Shown: positions 35,255 to 46,471 of the stretch, piece by piece
Position numbering within the stretch: the first letter of the stretch is position 1
Layout: each line of letters starts with the position of its first letter
Source: Borborobacter arsenicus
GTDB lineage: Bacteria > Pseudomonadota > Alphaproteobacteria > Rhizobiales > Rhizobiaceae
Direction of reading: 5' to 3'
NCBI RefSeq assembly: GCF_003934165.1
Contig: NZ_RKST01000006.1
Location: 186,001 to 250,000 of the forward strand
DNA: 64,000 nt
The notes under the pieces: generated by a model
Seen by the model: the letters and a program-made list of their open reading frames with translations, nothing else
What the model was told of the DNA's origin: nothing
The model's database searches: none
Program-made: the position numbers and the translations under genes

Positions 35255-36795
35255 CGTGCATCTCCTGCGATTGCGGGAAGCGGCACCGCATTTGCCGCCG
35301 TGACCAGCGCGCCTTCGCGCACCAGCGCGATCGCCTTTTCCATATCCGGATGGAAATGCCGATCTTCATCGAGATGCGGCACCTTTTCCCGCAACAGCTG
35401 GCGCACGGCCTCAAGCGGCGCGCTGGAGGCGAGCGGCGCGTGGAAGTCGCAGCCTTGTGCGGCGGCAAGAAGCTCGATGCCGAGCACCGCGGCGGCGTTC
35501 TCGACCATGCCGAGCAGCCGGCGGGCGCCATGGGCGGCCATCGAGACATGGTCTTCCTGATTGGCCGATGTCGGAATGGAATCGACGCTTGCCGGATAGG
35601 CCTTCTGCTTGTTTTCCGAAACCAGCGCGGCGGCCGTTACCTGCGGGATCATGAAGCCAGAATTCAACCCCGGCTTCGGCGTCAGGAAGGCCGGCATGCC
35701 CGAAAGTGCCGGGTCCACCAGCATGGCGATGCGCCGCTCGGCCAGTGAGCCGATCTCGCAAACGGCCAGCGCGATCATGTCGGCGGCAAAGGCCACCGGC
35801 TCGGCGTGGAAATTTCCACCCGAAAGTGCGGTGCCGTCTTCGGCGAAGATGAGCGGGTTGTCGGTGACGCCATTGGCCTCGGTTTGAAGCGTCTCGGCCG
35901 CCTGGCGCAGCACGGTGAGAGCGGCACCCATCACCTGCGGCTGGCAGCGCAGGCAGTAAGGGTCCTGTACGCGCTCATCGCCGACGCGGTGGCTTTCACG
36001 AATGGCGCTGCCCGCCATCAGGGCGCGCAACGCATCGGCGGTGTCGATCTGGCCCTGGTGCCTGCGCAGGCGGTGGATGCGCGGATCAAATGGCGCGTCC
36101 GAGCCCTTGGCCGCATCGGTCGCCAGCGCGCCGGTGACCAGTGCCGAATGATAGAGGTTTTCGGCTTCGAACAGCGAGGCCAGCGCATAGGCGGTCGAGA
36201 ACTGCGTGCCATTGAGCAGCGCCAGCCCTTCCTTGGGGCCGAGCGTCAGCGGCTCCAGCCCATGCGAGACAAAGGCCACCTTGGCCGGAAACCTTCCATG
36301 CGGGGTGAAGCAATCGCCGACCCCGATCATCGCGGCTGTCATATGCGACAAGGGCGCGAGATCGCCGGAAGCACCGACCGAACCCTGCGCCGGGACGACG
36401 GGAATGACGTCGGCCGCCAGCATCGCCTCCAGCAAGGCGGTCGTTTCCGGCCGCACGCCGGAAGCGCCCTGCGCCAGGCTCGCAAGCTTCAGCGCCATCA
36501 TCAGCCGGGCGACAGCCTGCGGCATCGGCTCGCCGACACCGGCGGCATGGCTGAGCACGATATTGCGCTGCAGGGTTTCGAGGTCGGCCGTTTCGATGCG
36601 TACGGTCGAGAGCTTGCCGAAGCCGGTGTTGATGCCGTAGACGGGCTCGCCCTTGGCGACGATCTTCGCCACCGCATCCGCGCCGGCGCGGATCTTTGCC
36701 TCGCAACTCTTGTGCAGTTTAGGCACGGCACCGCGATAGATGGCGCGCCAATCGGCCAACGTCGCTTCGCCGGGATTCAGGATGATTTCGGTCAT
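35251..36795 (-). CDS. hutH: Histidine ammonia-lyase
   Basis: HutH deaminates histidine to trans-urocanate using the autocatalytic MIO cofactor. The 514-residue protein carries the MIO tripeptide Ala142-Ser143-Gly144 in [38 protein letters not shown] and [11 protein letters not shown] are other family signatures. The start at 36795 has GGAGGGGACA upstream and overlaps the hutI stop by four bases. The longer frame upstream of 36795 lies within hutI. Confidence 0.97.
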   Translation of the reverse strand: MTEIILNPGEATLADWRAIYRGAVPKLHKSCEAKIRAGADAVAKIVAKGEPVYGINTGFGKLSTVRIETADLETLQRNIVLSHAAGVGEPMPQAVARLMMALKLASLAQGASGVRPETTALLEAMLAADVIPVVPAQGSVGASGDLAPLSHMTAAMIGVGDCFTPHGRFPAKVAFVSHGLEPLTLGPKEGLALLNGTQFSTAYALASLFEAENLYHSALVTGALATDAAKGSDAPFDPRIHRLRRHQGQIDTADALRALMAGSAIRESHRVGDERVQDPYCLRCQPQVMGAALTVLRQAAETLQTEANGVTDNPLIFAEDGTALSGGNFHAEPVAFAADMIALAVCEIGSLAERRIAMLVDPALSGMPAFLTPKPGLNSGFMIPQVTAAALVSENKQKAYPASVDSIPTSANQEDHVSMAAHGARRLLGMVENAAAVLGIELLAAAQGCDFHAPLASSAPLEAVRQLLREKVPHLDEDRHFHPDMEKAIALVREGALVTAANAVPLPAIAGDAR

Positions 36796-38024
36796 TGTCC
36801 CCTCCAGACACGGGAATAAAGCGGGTTGAACCCCATTCGGTAGACGAGCTCGGCGGGACGCTCGATGTCCCAGATCGCAAGATCCGCCCATTTGCCGGCC
36901 TCGAGCGTGCCGGTCTCGCCTAACAATCCTAGCGCGCGCGCCGCCTCGCGGGTCAGGCCCAGAAGACATTCTTCAACCGTCATGCCGAACAGTGTCGCCG
37001 CCATGTTCATGGTCAGAAGCAGCGAGGTGAGCGGCGAAGTGCCGGGATTGTTGTCGGTCGCCAGCGCCATTTTTGTGCCGTGGCGGCGGAAAAGATCGAC
37101 CGGCGGCTTCTTCGTCTCGCGAATGAAATAGAAGGCGCCCGGCAGGATCACCGCAACCGTGCCGGCACTGGCCATCGCCTGCGCACCGGCCTCGTCTGTA
37201 TATTCGAGATGATCGGCCGACAGCGCACCATAGCGTGCGGCAAGCGCCGCACCATGAAGGTTGGAAAGCTGGTCGGCATGCAGCTTGACCGGCAACCCGG
37301 CTGCCTTGGCCGCATCGAAAACCCGTGCGATCTGGTCGGGCGAAAAGGCCAGCCCTTCGCAAAAGCCGTCAACGGCGTCGGCCAGCCCTTCGGCGGCGAT
37401 GGAAGGAAGCATCTCCCGGACGACACGGTCAATATAGCCATCCTTGTCGCCATTGGCCTCCGGCGGCAGCGCATGGGCGCCGAGAAAGCTGGTGCGCACC
37501 GTCACCGGTCGTTCGTCACCGAGTCTGCGGGCGGCACGCAGGGATTTCGCCTCGTTCTCCAGATCGAGGCCATAGCCCGACTTCAGCTCGATGGTGGTGA
37601 CGCCTTCAGCCAGCAGCGCATCGAGCCGCGGCAGCGATTGGCGCACCAGTTCGTCCTCGCTTGCCTCCCTCAGGGCCTTCACCGACGAGACGATGCCGCC
37701 ACCGGCCCGCGCCACTTCCTCATAGCTGGCACCGGCAAGCCGCATCTCGAATTCGTTGGCGCGGTCTCCCGCATGCACCAGATGGGTGTGGCAGTCGATC
37801 AGGCCGGGCGTGATCCAGCGGCCTTCGCAATCGATGCACTCGGCGCCCGCTGAAAGGTCCGAAGGCAGCTCCGCCTGCGGTCCGGCAAAGGCGATGCGGC
37901 CGTCCTTGGCCACGACTGCAGCGTTTTCGATGATGCCGAGGCCGGCAAGCTGCGGCGACATCGTCGCAAGCCTGGCATTGCGCCAGACAGTTTTCCGCCC
38001 TTGCACTCTTCCCTGCCTATCCAT
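36792..38024 (-). CDS. hutI: Imidazolonepropionase
   Basis: HutI hydrolyses imidazolone-5-propionate to N-formimino-L-glutamate. The 410-residue amidohydrolase has metal ligands in [12 protein letters not shown] near residue 80, [14 protein letters not shown] near residue 245, SADHLEY and [11 protein letters not shown] (the catalytic Asp). It is the first gene of the minus-strand hut operon and faces hutF across a 100-base divergent promoter region. A GTG one codon upstream (38027) is an alternative start. Confidence 0.96.
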   Translation of the reverse strand: MDRQGRVQGRKTVWRNARLATMSPQLAGLGIIENAAVVAKDGRIAFAGPQAELPSDLSAGAECIDCEGRWITPGLIDCHTHLVHAGDRANEFEMRLAGASYEEVARAGGGIVSSVKALREASEDELVRQSLPRLDALLAEGVTTIELKSGYGLDLENEAKSLRAARRLGDERPVTVRTSFLGAHALPPEANGDKDGYIDRVVREMLPSIAAEGLADAVDGFCEGLAFSPDQIARVFDAAKAAGLPVKLHADQLSNLHGAALAARYGALSADHLEYTDEAGAQAMASAGTVAVILPGAFYFIRETKKPPVDLFRRHGTKMALATDNNPGTSPLTSLLLTMNMAATLFGMTVEECLLGLTREAARALGLLGETGTLEAGKWADLAIWDIERPAELVYRMGFNPLYSRVWRGQ

Positions 38025-38051
38025 CACTTTTCCATTTCAATTGCCGCCTCT

Positions 38052-38065
38052 TATGTATATACATA
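38052..38065. promoter_or_regulatory. Palindromic operator, candidate HutC binding site
   Basis: TATGTATATACATA is a perfect 14-base palindrome between the divergent hutI and hutF starts. It closely resembles the TGTATATACA-type operator bound by GntR-family HutC repressors in Pseudomonas. It lies 28 bases upstream of the hutI ATG and 60 bases upstream of the hutF GTG, so one site could control both operons. Confidence 0.7.
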
Positions 38066-38124
38066 TTGGCGAAAGACGCAAGTGGAGCCGATGGTGAATT
38101 TTACCATCCCAAGGGAGAAAGAGC

Positions 38125-39477
38125 GTGACGACGATTTTTGCTGAGCAAGCCCTTCTGCCCCAAGGGTGGTGTGCCAATGTCCGCATCGGCATCGAGGCCG
38201 GCCGCATAGCCAGCGTCCAAGAGACTGTTTTACCTGTTGCTGGGGATGAGCGGCATGCGATCCTGCTGCCGGCCATGCCCAATCTGCACAGCCACGCCTT
38301 CCAGCGCGGCATGGCCGGACTGGCGGAGACACGCGGCCCCGGCACCGACAGCTTCTGGAGCTGGCGCGAGGTTATGTATCGCTTCGCGCTGTCGATGACG
38401 CCGCAACAGGTCGAGGCGGTGGCCGCCCAGCTTTATGTCGAGATGTTGGAGGCCGGCTTTTCGCGCGTCGGCGAATTCCATTATCTCCACCACGACCTCG
38501 ATGGCGGGCACTATGCCGACATTGCCGAGATGGCCGTTCGCATCGCCGCGGCAGCGCATCGCACCGGCATCGGCCTCACCCTGCTGCCGGTCTTTTATGC
38601 GCATTCCGGCTTTGGCGGTGCCGCGCCGACAGAAGGGCAGCGCCGCTTCATCAACGACATCGAAAGCTTCGGCCGGCTGCTTGAGGGGTGCCGCCATGCG
38701 GTGAAGGACCTGCCCGGCGCCATCGTCGGTGTCGCGCCGCACAGCCTGCGTGCCGTCACTCCGCAGGAACTGTCGACCGTAGCCGCGATGACGGATGCGC
38801 CTATCCACATCCATGTCGCCGAGCAGGTCAAGGAGGTAGAGGACTGCATTTCCTGGTCGGGCACGCGGCCGGTCGAATGGCTGCTTACCAATTGCGAGGT
38901 CGATGCGCGCTGGTGCCTGATCCACGCCACCCACATGACGGAGCGCGAAACCATCGCCATGGCGAAAAGCGGTGCCATTGCCGGCCTTTGCCCGATCACC
39001 GAAGCCAATCTCGGCGACGGGACCTTCCCCGCGTCCTTGTTCATGCAAGATGGCGGCCGCTTCGGCATCGGCTCGGACTCCAATGTGCTGATCGGCATTG
39101 CGGACGAACTGCGGCAACTGGAATATTCGCAGCGCCTGTTCCACCGGCAGCGCAACGTGCTGGCCGCGCCCAGAAGCTCCAATGGCCGGGCACTGTTCGA
39201 CGCGGCGCTGAACGGCGGCGCGCAGGCGCTGGGTGCTGGTGACGCGGGACTAGCCGCCGGTGCCGCCGCTGACTTCGTCTCGCTGCGGGCAGACCATCCC
39301 ACGCTGTCCGGCAAAACCGGCAACGGCATTCTCGATGCCTGGATCTTTGCCGGCGGCTCCCAGGTCGATTGCGTCTGGGCCCATGGCAGGAAATGTGTCG
39401 CCGAGGGTCGTCATTTTCTGCGCGACACCATTGCCCAAGACTTCCGAAACGTGATGATGGAACTGACTGCCGGCTGA
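38125..39477 (+). CDS. hutF: Formimidoylglutamate deiminase HutF
   Basis: HutF hydrolyses N-formimino-L-glutamate to N-formyl-L-glutamate and ammonia, the fourth step of the five-step histidine pathway. The 450-residue amidohydrolase has metal ligands in PNLHSHAFQRGMAG near residue 51, the SRVGEFHYLHHD segment, IHIHVAEQ, HATHM and GSDSNV. The start codon is GTG at 38125, supported by AAGGGAG eight bases upstream. HutC follows after 32 bases. Confidence 0.95.
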   Translation: MTTIFAEQALLPQGWCANVRIGIEAGRIASVQETVLPVAGDERHAILLPAMPNLHSHAFQRGMAGLAETRGPGTDSFWSWREVMYRFALSMTPQQVEAVAAQLYVEMLEAGFSRVGEFHYLHHDLDGGHYADIAEMAVRIAAAAHRTGIGLTLLPVFYAHSGFGGAAPTEGQRRFINDIESFGRLLEGCRHAVKDLPGAIVGVAPHSLRAVTPQELSTVAAMTDAPIHIHVAEQVKEVEDCISWSGTRPVEWLLTNCEVDARWCLIHATHMTERETIAMAKSGAIAGLCPITEANLGDGTFPASLFMQDGGRFGIGSDSNVLIGIADELRQLEYSQRLFHRQRNVLAAPRSSNGRALFDAALNGGAQALGAGDAGLAAGAAADFVSLRADHPTLSGKTGNGILDAWIFAGGSQVDCVWAHGRKCVAEGRHFLRDTIAQDFRNVMMELTAG

Positions 39478-39509
39478 CTCGGCACCAAGAGCATGACCTG
39501 GATGATGCG

Positions 39510-40253
39510 ATGAACAAGATGGAAACGGTAGAGGAACGCGAGGCGATGTCGCTTCATCAGCGTATCCTTGCCGATATAAGCGAGCGCATCCTCTCTGGCG
39601 AATGGGCACCGGGACACCGTGTCCCGTTCGAATATGAGCTGGCGCAGCAATATGGTTGCTCGCGCATGACCGTGAACAAGGCGCTGTCGCAACTTGCCAA
39701 GGCCGGGCTGATCGAGCGCCGCCGCCGGTCGGGCAGTTTTGTGCGCCGCCCGCAATCGCAGGCTGCGGTTCTGGAAATCCATGACATCAAGGTCGAGGTG
39801 CAGGCACTCGGCCTGCCTTACAGCTATGCGCTGATTTCGCGCCAGAAGCGCAAGAGCACCGCAGATGACCGCGTCTTGCTGGACCTGAAGCAGTCAACGC
39901 CGGTGCTGGACCTTACATGCCTGCATCGCGCCGGTGCCCGCCCCTTTTGCCTGGAACAACGGCTGATCAGCCTGACCGCTGTGCCGGAAGCGGCGGATGA
40001 GTCTTTTGAAGAGGCGGCGCCCGGTCCCTGGCTGGTCGGCCATGTGCCATGGAGCACGGCCGAGCATCGCATCCGCGCCACGGCAGCAGGTGAGGAGGTC
40101 GCAGCCGCGCTCGAGATCGAGGCCGGAGCAGCCTGTCTTGCCGTGGAGCGCCGGACCTGGAGCGCGGATCACCCCGTAACCCAGGTCCGTTTCACCTATC
40201 CAGGCGACAGCCATATGCTGGTGGCGCGGTTCACGCCTTCTGACGGAAGTTGA
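39510..40253 (+). CDS. hutC: Histidine utilisation repressor HutC (GntR family)
   Basis: A 247-residue GntR/HutC-type regulator. The N-terminal winged helix contains PFEYELAQQYGCSRMTVNKAL and AGLIERRRRSGSFV (about residues 25-75). The C-terminal UTRA ligand domain (from about 90) should bind urocanate and release DNA. It is expected to repress hut genes through the palindrome at 38052. The frame upstream of 39510 lies within the end of hutF and is not used. It converges with folC with 15 bases between stops. Confidence 0.94.
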   Translation: MNKMETVEEREAMSLHQRILADISERILSGEWAPGHRVPFEYELAQQYGCSRMTVNKALSQLAKAGLIERRRRSGSFVRRPQSQAAVLEIHDIKVEVQALGLPYSYALISRQKRKSTADDRVLLDLKQSTPVLDLTCLHRAGARPFCLEQRLISLTAVPEAADESFEEAAPGPWLVGHVPWSTAEHRIRATAAGEEVAAALEIEAGAACLAVERRTWSADHPVTQVRFTYPGDSHMLVARFTPSDGS

Positions 40254-40268
40254 GCACCAGCTGAGGAA

Positions 40269-41600
40269 CTACACAGGCGGCGTACCGTTTTCGGCAAGCA
40301 CGGCACCGGCAAGATAGAGTGAGCCGCCGATCAATATGCGCGGCGGCGGTTCGCGATGATCCCATGTATCGCGCAGCAGCATCAATGCCGCGGCTACCGA
40401 GCTGACCGGTTCGGCCGACAGCCCCGCTTCGATGGCCCTTGCCGCCAGTTCCGAATTCGCCACGCTGGACTCGCTGAAACTTACCGGCACCGTGTAGACA
40501 TGGCGCGCAATGCCGTGGAAGGCACGGAAATAGCCGGTCTGGTCCTTGGTGTTGATCATGCCGCAGATCAGGAACAACGGCCTCGCGACCTTTTCCTCCT
40601 GCTCCGCAAGCGCCTCCGCCACCACAAGGCCGGCGCCGGGATTGTGGCCGCCGTCAAGCCAGACATCGGCACCGGCCGGCGCAAGGTCGAGCAGCGAACC
40701 GGCGGGCAGGCGCTGCATCCTGCCTGGCCAACTGACAGTGATCATGGCGCGGTCGGCTGCCTGCTCGCCAAGATTGAAGCCTGCCGCCTTCACGCCGGCG
40801 ATTGCGGCGGCGGCATTGGCATATTGATGGCGGCCCGGCAGGCGTGGCGGCGACAGATCCATCAAGCCGGACTCATCCTGGTAGATCATTCTTCCATGTT
40901 CCTCGACCGCCAGGAAGTCCTGCCCATAGAGGGTGAACGGGCAGCCGAGCCGCCCAGCGGTTTCGATCAGAACGTCCCTGGCCGCGGCGGCTTCCTGGGC
41001 ACCTATGACGACAGGGCATCCCGGCTTGATGATGCCGGCCTTTTCGGCGGCAATCAGCTCGACCCGGTCGCCAAGATAGGCTTCATGGTCGAGCGAAACC
41101 GGCATGATGATCGATACCGCCGATTTGCGGATGACATTGGTGGCATCGAAGCGGCCGCCGAGGCCGACCTCGATGACGGCGACATCAGCCGGATACTCCG
41201 AAAAGAGCAGGAACATAACGGTGCTCAATATCTCGAAAACCGTGATCGTCTCGCCCCGATTGGCTTCCGCCGCGCGCGAAATCGCATCCGCCAGCACATC
41301 GTCGGCAACGAACCGGCCGCCGCCTTCGGCTGCGAGGCGGTAGCGTTCGTGCCAGTTGACCAGGTGGGGCGAGGTGTGGACATGGACGCGATAGCCCGCC
41401 GCCTCCAGCAGCGCACGCGAGAAGGCGGCTGCCGAGCCCTTGCCATTGGTTCCGGCGATGTGGATCACCGGCGGCAACCGGTCCTGGGGATTGCCAAGAC
41501 GTTCGAGCAGACGCAAAATCCGATCCAGCGAAAGGTCGAAACCCTTCGGGTGCAGCGCCATCAGGCGCTCGATTTCGCGGTCGGCCAGAAGGGTGGACAT
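40269..41600 (-). CDS. folC: Bifunctional folylpolyglutamate synthase / dihydrofolate synthase
   Basis: FolC adds glutamate to dihydropteroate and extends folate polyglutamate tails. The 443-residue Mur-ligase-fold enzyme has the P-loop HIAGTNGKGSAAAFS near residue 51, HTSPHLVNWHERYRL, VEVGLGGRFDATNV near residue 140, LPGRHQYANAAAA and WLDGGHNPGAG. The start at 41600 is preceded by GGGGAGGAG; the extension to 41735 has no family similarity. It follows accD in the usual rhizobial order. Confidence 0.95.
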   Translation of the reverse strand: MSTLLADREIERLMALHPKGFDLSLDRILRLLERLGNPQDRLPPVIHIAGTNGKGSAAAFSRALLEAAGYRVHVHTSPHLVNWHERYRLAAEGGGRFVADDVLADAISRAAEANRGETITVFEILSTVMFLLFSEYPADVAVIEVGLGGRFDATNVIRKSAVSIIMPVSLDHEAYLGDRVELIAAEKAGIIKPGCPVVIGAQEAAAARDVLIETAGRLGCPFTLYGQDFLAVEEHGRMIYQDESGLMDLSPPRLPGRHQYANAAAAIAGVKAAGFNLGEQAADRAMITVSWPGRMQRLPAGSLLDLAPAGADVWLDGGHNPGAGLVVAEALAEQEEKVARPLFLICGMINTKDQTGYFRAFHGIARHVYTVPVSFSESSVANSELAARAIEAGLSAEPVSSVAAALMLLRDTWDHREPPPRILIGGSLYLAGAVLAENGTPPV

Positions 41601-41789
41601 CAACGGCTCCTCCCCGGAGCAAAAGATATCAGGCGATCCGCAAAAAATCACGGAACCTGTCCTGAACATCGTCCTGAAAAGCCGGCAACGGCTTTCGCAG
41701 GAACGACGCGATTCTGAAAGGTTGCGCCGCCGCACAATGATGCACCCTGGACCAAAGTGCGCGGGAAAAAAATGCGGCGCTGGTTTGTT

Positions 41790-42713
41790 TTACGCCGGTG
41801 GGCGATGTTGTGCCACCGCAATCGCCGGCGACAAGATTTCCGGCTCCGGTTCTTCGGCAGTCACCGGTTCCTTCATCAAGATTTTCAGCAGCCGGGCAAT
41901 GGTCGCCTTCAGCTCAAGGCGCGAGACGACCATGTCCACCATGCCATGGTCCATCAGATATTCGGCGCGCTGGAAGCCGTCCGGCAACTTCTCCCGGATC
42001 GTCTGTTCGATCACGCGGGGGCCGGCAAAGCCGATCAGCGCACCGGGCTCGGCGATATGAACATCGCCCAGCATGGCATAGGAGGCGGTGACACCGCCCG
42101 TCGTCGGATTGGTCAGCACAACGATATAGGGCAGGCCCGCCTCCTTCAGGCGATCGACCGCAACCGTCGTGCGCGGCAACTGCATCAGCGACAAAATGCC
42201 TTCCTGCATGCGTGCACCGCCGGAAGCGGCAAAGAGCACAAGCGACCGGCGCTTCTTCAGCGCCGTATCGAAGGCATGGATGATGGCATCGCCTGCCGCC
42301 ATACCGAGCGAGCCACCCATGAAGGCGAAATCCTGGACGGTGGCGACAACCGGCAGGCCCTCGATCGTGCCCGTGGCATTCAGGATCGCATCGTCCATGC
42401 CGGTCTTGGTCCGGGCGTCCTTGAGCCGGTCGACATAGCGTTTTTCATCGCGGAATTTCAGCGGATCGACCACGACCTTGGGGTTGTCGAGCGTTTCGAA
42501 CCTGCCCCCGTCGAAGAAGAATTTCAACCTCTCCCTGGCTGAAATCTTCATGTGATGACCCGAAGAAGGGATGACGTACTGGTTTTCCTCCAGATCCTTG
42601 TGGAAGACCATCTCGCCGCTCTCCGGATCCTTGATCCAGAGATTTTCGGGCATTTCCCGCCGGCCAAGCATCGAGTTGATCTTCGGGCGGACGAAGTTGG
42701 TGATCCAGTTCAT
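41790..42713 (-). CDS. accD: Acetyl-CoA carboxylase carboxyltransferase beta subunit, zinc-ribbon cysteines absent
   Basis: AccD with AccA transfers carboxyl from biotin to acetyl-CoA in fatty acid synthesis. The 307-residue protein has the crotonase-fold core intact: [33 protein letters not shown] and [19 protein letters not shown]. The N-terminal zinc ribbon of the E. coli type (four Cys) is replaced by [20 protein letters not shown]. The whole protein contains no cysteine. The last 30 residues ([20 protein letters not shown]) are a variable tail. It follows trpA after 36 bases. Confidence 0.95.
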   Translation of the reverse strand: MNWITNFVRPKINSMLGRREMPENLWIKDPESGEMVFHKDLEENQYVIPSSGHHMKISARERLKFFFDGGRFETLDNPKVVVDPLKFRDEKRYVDRLKDARTKTGMDDAILNATGTIEGLPVVATVQDFAFMGGSLGMAAGDAIIHAFDTALKKRRSLVLFAASGGARMQEGILSLMQLPRTTVAVDRLKEAGLPYIVVLTNPTTGGVTASYAMLGDVHIAEPGALIGFAGPRVIEQTIREKLPDGFQRAEYLMDHGMVDMVVSRLELKATIARLLKILMKEPVTAEEPEPEILSPAIAVAQHRPPA

Positions 42714-42749
42714 GACGTCTTTCCCTGTGATGTCGAAGACATGGGAGTT

Positions 42750-43568
42750 CTATGGGGCGACAGCAAGGCGGGAGGCGCGCACGCCGTCTGCCAATTCGCC
42801 GACCAGTGCAGCCACAGCCTCGACCGGATCGGCGCTGGTGTCGGCAACAACATTGACGATGGCCGTTCCGACCACCACACCATCCGCCGAAGCGCCGATC
42901 ACGCGGGCCTGTTCGGCGGTCTTGACGCCGAAGCCGACGCAGACGGGCAGGTCGGTATGGCTCTTGATGCGGGTGACGGCAGCAGAAACCTCGGTCGTGT
43001 TCGACAGCGCCGAACCGGTAATGCCGGTCATCGATACATAATAGACAAAACCGGAGGTGTTTTCGAGCACCTTGGGCAGGCGCTTGTCGTCCGTCGTGGG
43101 CGTTGCGAGGCGGATGAAATTCACCCCTGCCTTCAATGCCGGCAGGCACAGTTCAGCATCCATCTCGGGCGGCAGATCAACCACGATGAGCCCGTCAATG
43201 CCGGCCTCGACGGCATCGGCCAGGAACCGCTCGACACCATAGATATAGATCGGATTGTAATAGCCCATCAGGACGATCGGTGTTTCATCGTCGTCGCGGC
43301 GGAAGTCGCGCGCCATCTGCAGCGTCTTCTTCAGCGTCTGCCCGGCTTTCAGCGAGCGCAAGGCCGCTGCCTGGATGGCCGGACCATCGGCCATCGGATC
43401 GGAAAACGGCATGCCGAGTTCGATGACGTCGCTGCCAGAGCGGGCAAGCGTCTTCATGACGGCGACCGAGGTATCATAATCCGGGTCGCCGCCCATGAAA
43501 TAAGTGACCAGCGCCGGCCGGCCTTCGGCCTTGAGCTTGTCGAAACGGCGATCGATACGGGTGCTCAT
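42750..43568 (-). CDS. trpA: Tryptophan synthase alpha subunit
   Basis: TrpA cleaves indole-3-glycerol phosphate to indole and glyceraldehyde 3-phosphate. The 272-residue TIM barrel has [11 protein letters not shown], the catalytic Glu in [17 protein letters not shown] near residue 50, [10 protein letters not shown], and IVVDLPPEM near residue 128 with the second acid. It lies two bases after trpB, as usual for the channelling complex. Confidence 0.97.
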   Translation of the reverse strand: MSTRIDRRFDKLKAEGRPALVTYFMGGDPDYDTSVAVMKTLARSGSDVIELGMPFSDPMADGPAIQAAALRSLKAGQTLKKTLQMARDFRRDDDETPIVLMGYYNPIYIYGVERFLADAVEAGIDGLIVVDLPPEMDAELCLPALKAGVNFIRLATPTTDDKRLPKVLENTSGFVYYVSMTGITGSALSNTTEVSAAVTRIKSHTDLPVCVGFGVKTAEQARVIGASADGVVVGTAIVNVVADTSADPVEAVAALVGELADGVRASRLAVAP

Positions 43569-43570
43569 CG

Positions 43571-44791
<1,221 letters not shown>

Positions 44792-44824
44792 TGCCGAGCT
44801 CCTTGGCTGGAATTGAACATGGCG

Positions 44825-45481
44825 TCAGGCGGCGCGACTTTCGCCTGCCCGCACGGCTTGGAAAAAATCCTCGATCAGCGCCACATCCTTGATGCCAGGT
44901 GCGCTTTCCACCCCCGACGAGATATCGATGCCGGGCGGGTTGGCGAAACGGATGGCGTCGCCGATATTGGCGGCGTTGAGGCCCCCCGAAAGCATGTAAT
45001 CGACTTCAGCGTCAAGACCGGCAAGCAGGCGCCAGTCAAAGGAGACGCCGTTGCCGCCCGGAAGTTGTGAGCCCGCCGGCGGCTTGGCATCGAACAGGAA
45101 GCGGTCGGCGATGCCGCGATAGGGAGCGATTGCGGCGAGATCCACGGCTTCACGGATGGCAAACGCTTTCATCACCGGCAGGCGATAGCGCATCTTCAGT
45201 TCAGCGACGCGTTCGGGCGTTTCCCGGCCGTGGAATTGCAGCATGTCCGGCGCCATCGTCGCGACAATATGATCCAGCGCTGCGTCGTCGGCATCGACCG
45301 TCACGGCCACCGCTGCGGCGCGGCCTGCTGCCTGCTGCCGCAAGCGTCCGGCATCCGCAGGCGTGATGTTGCGCGGGCTTTTCTCAAAGAAAATGAAGCC
45401 GACATGGCTCGCACCGCCTGCAAGGGCAGCCTCCAGCGCCGGTTCCGTTTTCAGGCCGCATATCTTGATGTCGAACGCCAT
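44825..45481 (-). CDS. trpF: Phosphoribosylanthranilate isomerase
   Basis: TrpF isomerises N-(5'-phosphoribosyl)anthranilate to CdRP. The 218-residue barrel starts with IKICGLK (catalytic Cys8) and has GFIFFEKSPR, LQFHGRETPE near residue 82, and LSGGLNAANIGDAI with the phosphate site. It is the first gene of a trpF-trpB-trpA-accD-folC cluster, the order I know from other Rhizobiales; trpC, trpD and trpE are not in this window. Confidence 0.95.
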   Translation of the reverse strand: MAFDIKICGLKTEPALEAALAGGASHVGFIFFEKSPRNITPADAGRLRQQAAGRAAAVAVTVDADDAALDHIVATMAPDMLQFHGRETPERVAELKMRYRLPVMKAFAIREAVDLAAIAPYRGIADRFLFDAKPPAGSQLPGGNGVSFDWRLLAGLDAEVDYMLSGGLNAANIGDAIRFANPPGIDISSGVESAPGIKDVALIEDFFQAVRAGESRAA

Positions 45482-45595
45482 GGCGGGGAAGTGCCACGAA
45501 ATGGCGGCAAAGTCGAGGAGAACAGCGCGTGACAGGCAAGAACGGTACGGATCAGGCGAACAGGCTTTGTGCCTGCGCCTCGCTACTTGGCCTGC

Positions 45596-46351
45596 TCATT
45601 CGAACATGATCGCCTGCAAGGCTCCGCCATTGCGCTTGAGCCATGCCTTGCAGCGTTCGGTATCGGGGCAGAGTTCCTCGCACAGTTTCCAGAATTTCGG
45701 GCCGTGGTTCATTTCCCGCAGATGGGCGACTTCATGGGCGACGAGGTAGTTTATCACCGGTGGCGGCGCCATCATGATGCGCCAGGAAAAGGACAGCACC
45801 CCGTCAGCGGTGCAAGAGCCCCAGCGGCTTGATGTGTCGCGGAAGCGGATCGCCTTGGCGCGCCTGCCGACTGCGGCGCTGTGTTTTTCGACCAGCGCCT
45901 CGGTGTCGCGCTTTGCCTCGCGCTTGAGGAAATCGGCGATCCTGCGGGGCAGATGGAGACGCTCGCCATGAACCAGCAGGGTCGGCCCGCTCCCATCGCG
46001 GCCGACCGTGACCGTGCCCCGCTTGCCCGGCTCGTGCATGATCAGATGGGGCATGCCGCGCAGCGGGAGCTTGATCCCCGGCCTGACCTGCGGCCGATCC
46101 GGCACCTTGGCCAGGCGCTGTTCGAGCCAACCCTGATGGCGCGTGAGAAAGCGTTCCACCTCGCCGCGCGCCAGACCGGGCGGAACGGTGATCCTGAGAC
46201 CGCGCCCGCCCGCGTCGATACGCAATGTCAACCGCCGGGCACGTTCGTTTTCAACGATGCGCAGCGGCAGCGCGCGACCGGCAACGACATGCTCCCGCTC
46301 CTGGACGGGAGTGGGCTGGCGGGACGGCAATTTCCTCAAGAGACCGAGCAT
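45596..46351 (-). CDS. YgjP-like (DUF45) metallopeptidase
   Basis: A 251-residue zinc metallopeptidase of the YgjP/SprT-like group. The zinc motif is HEVAH (His206, Glu207, His210) with the third ligand His216 in MNHGPKFW. RDTSSRWGSC near residue 175 is the conserved family box. The first 60 residues form strands of the DUF45 N-terminal domain. Substrates are unknown; a protein-quality or DNA-repair role is only suggested by fold. It is on the same strand as trpF, 114 bases upstream. Confidence 0.88.
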   Translation of the reverse strand: MLGLLRKLPSRQPTPVQEREHVVAGRALPLRIVENERARRLTLRIDAGGRGLRITVPPGLARGEVERFLTRHQGWLEQRLAKVPDRPQVRPGIKLPLRGMPHLIMHEPGKRGTVTVGRDGSGPTLLVHGERLHLPRRIADFLKREAKRDTEALVEKHSAAVGRRAKAIRFRDTSSRWGSCTADGVLSFSWRIMMAPPPVINYLVAHEVAHLREMNHGPKFWKLCEELCPDTERCKAWLKRNGGALQAIMFE

Positions 46352-46419
46352 GGTGGTGAGATTATGCGATTCGGGATCGATAGTTCGGAAAAAACAAGGG
46401 GCGCGCCAGTCGCAGCCGA

Positions 46420-46449
46420 CAAAAACGGCGCCGCAATCTGCGACGCCGT
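46420..46449 (-). terminator. Rho-independent terminator of the DUF2852 gene
   Basis: On the minus strand ACGGCG and CGCCGT pair around an inner CGCA-GAT-TGCG stem, followed by TTTTG. It lies 23 bases after the DUF2852 stop and before the YgjP gene start. Confidence 0.8.
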
Positions 46450-46471
46450 ATCTTCATCGCCCTGGACGAAT

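Noticed and set aside
41680-41700. Terminator between accD and folC
   Set aside because: Only a six-pair AAAGCC/GGCTTT stem; too weak to separate genes usually co-transcribed.
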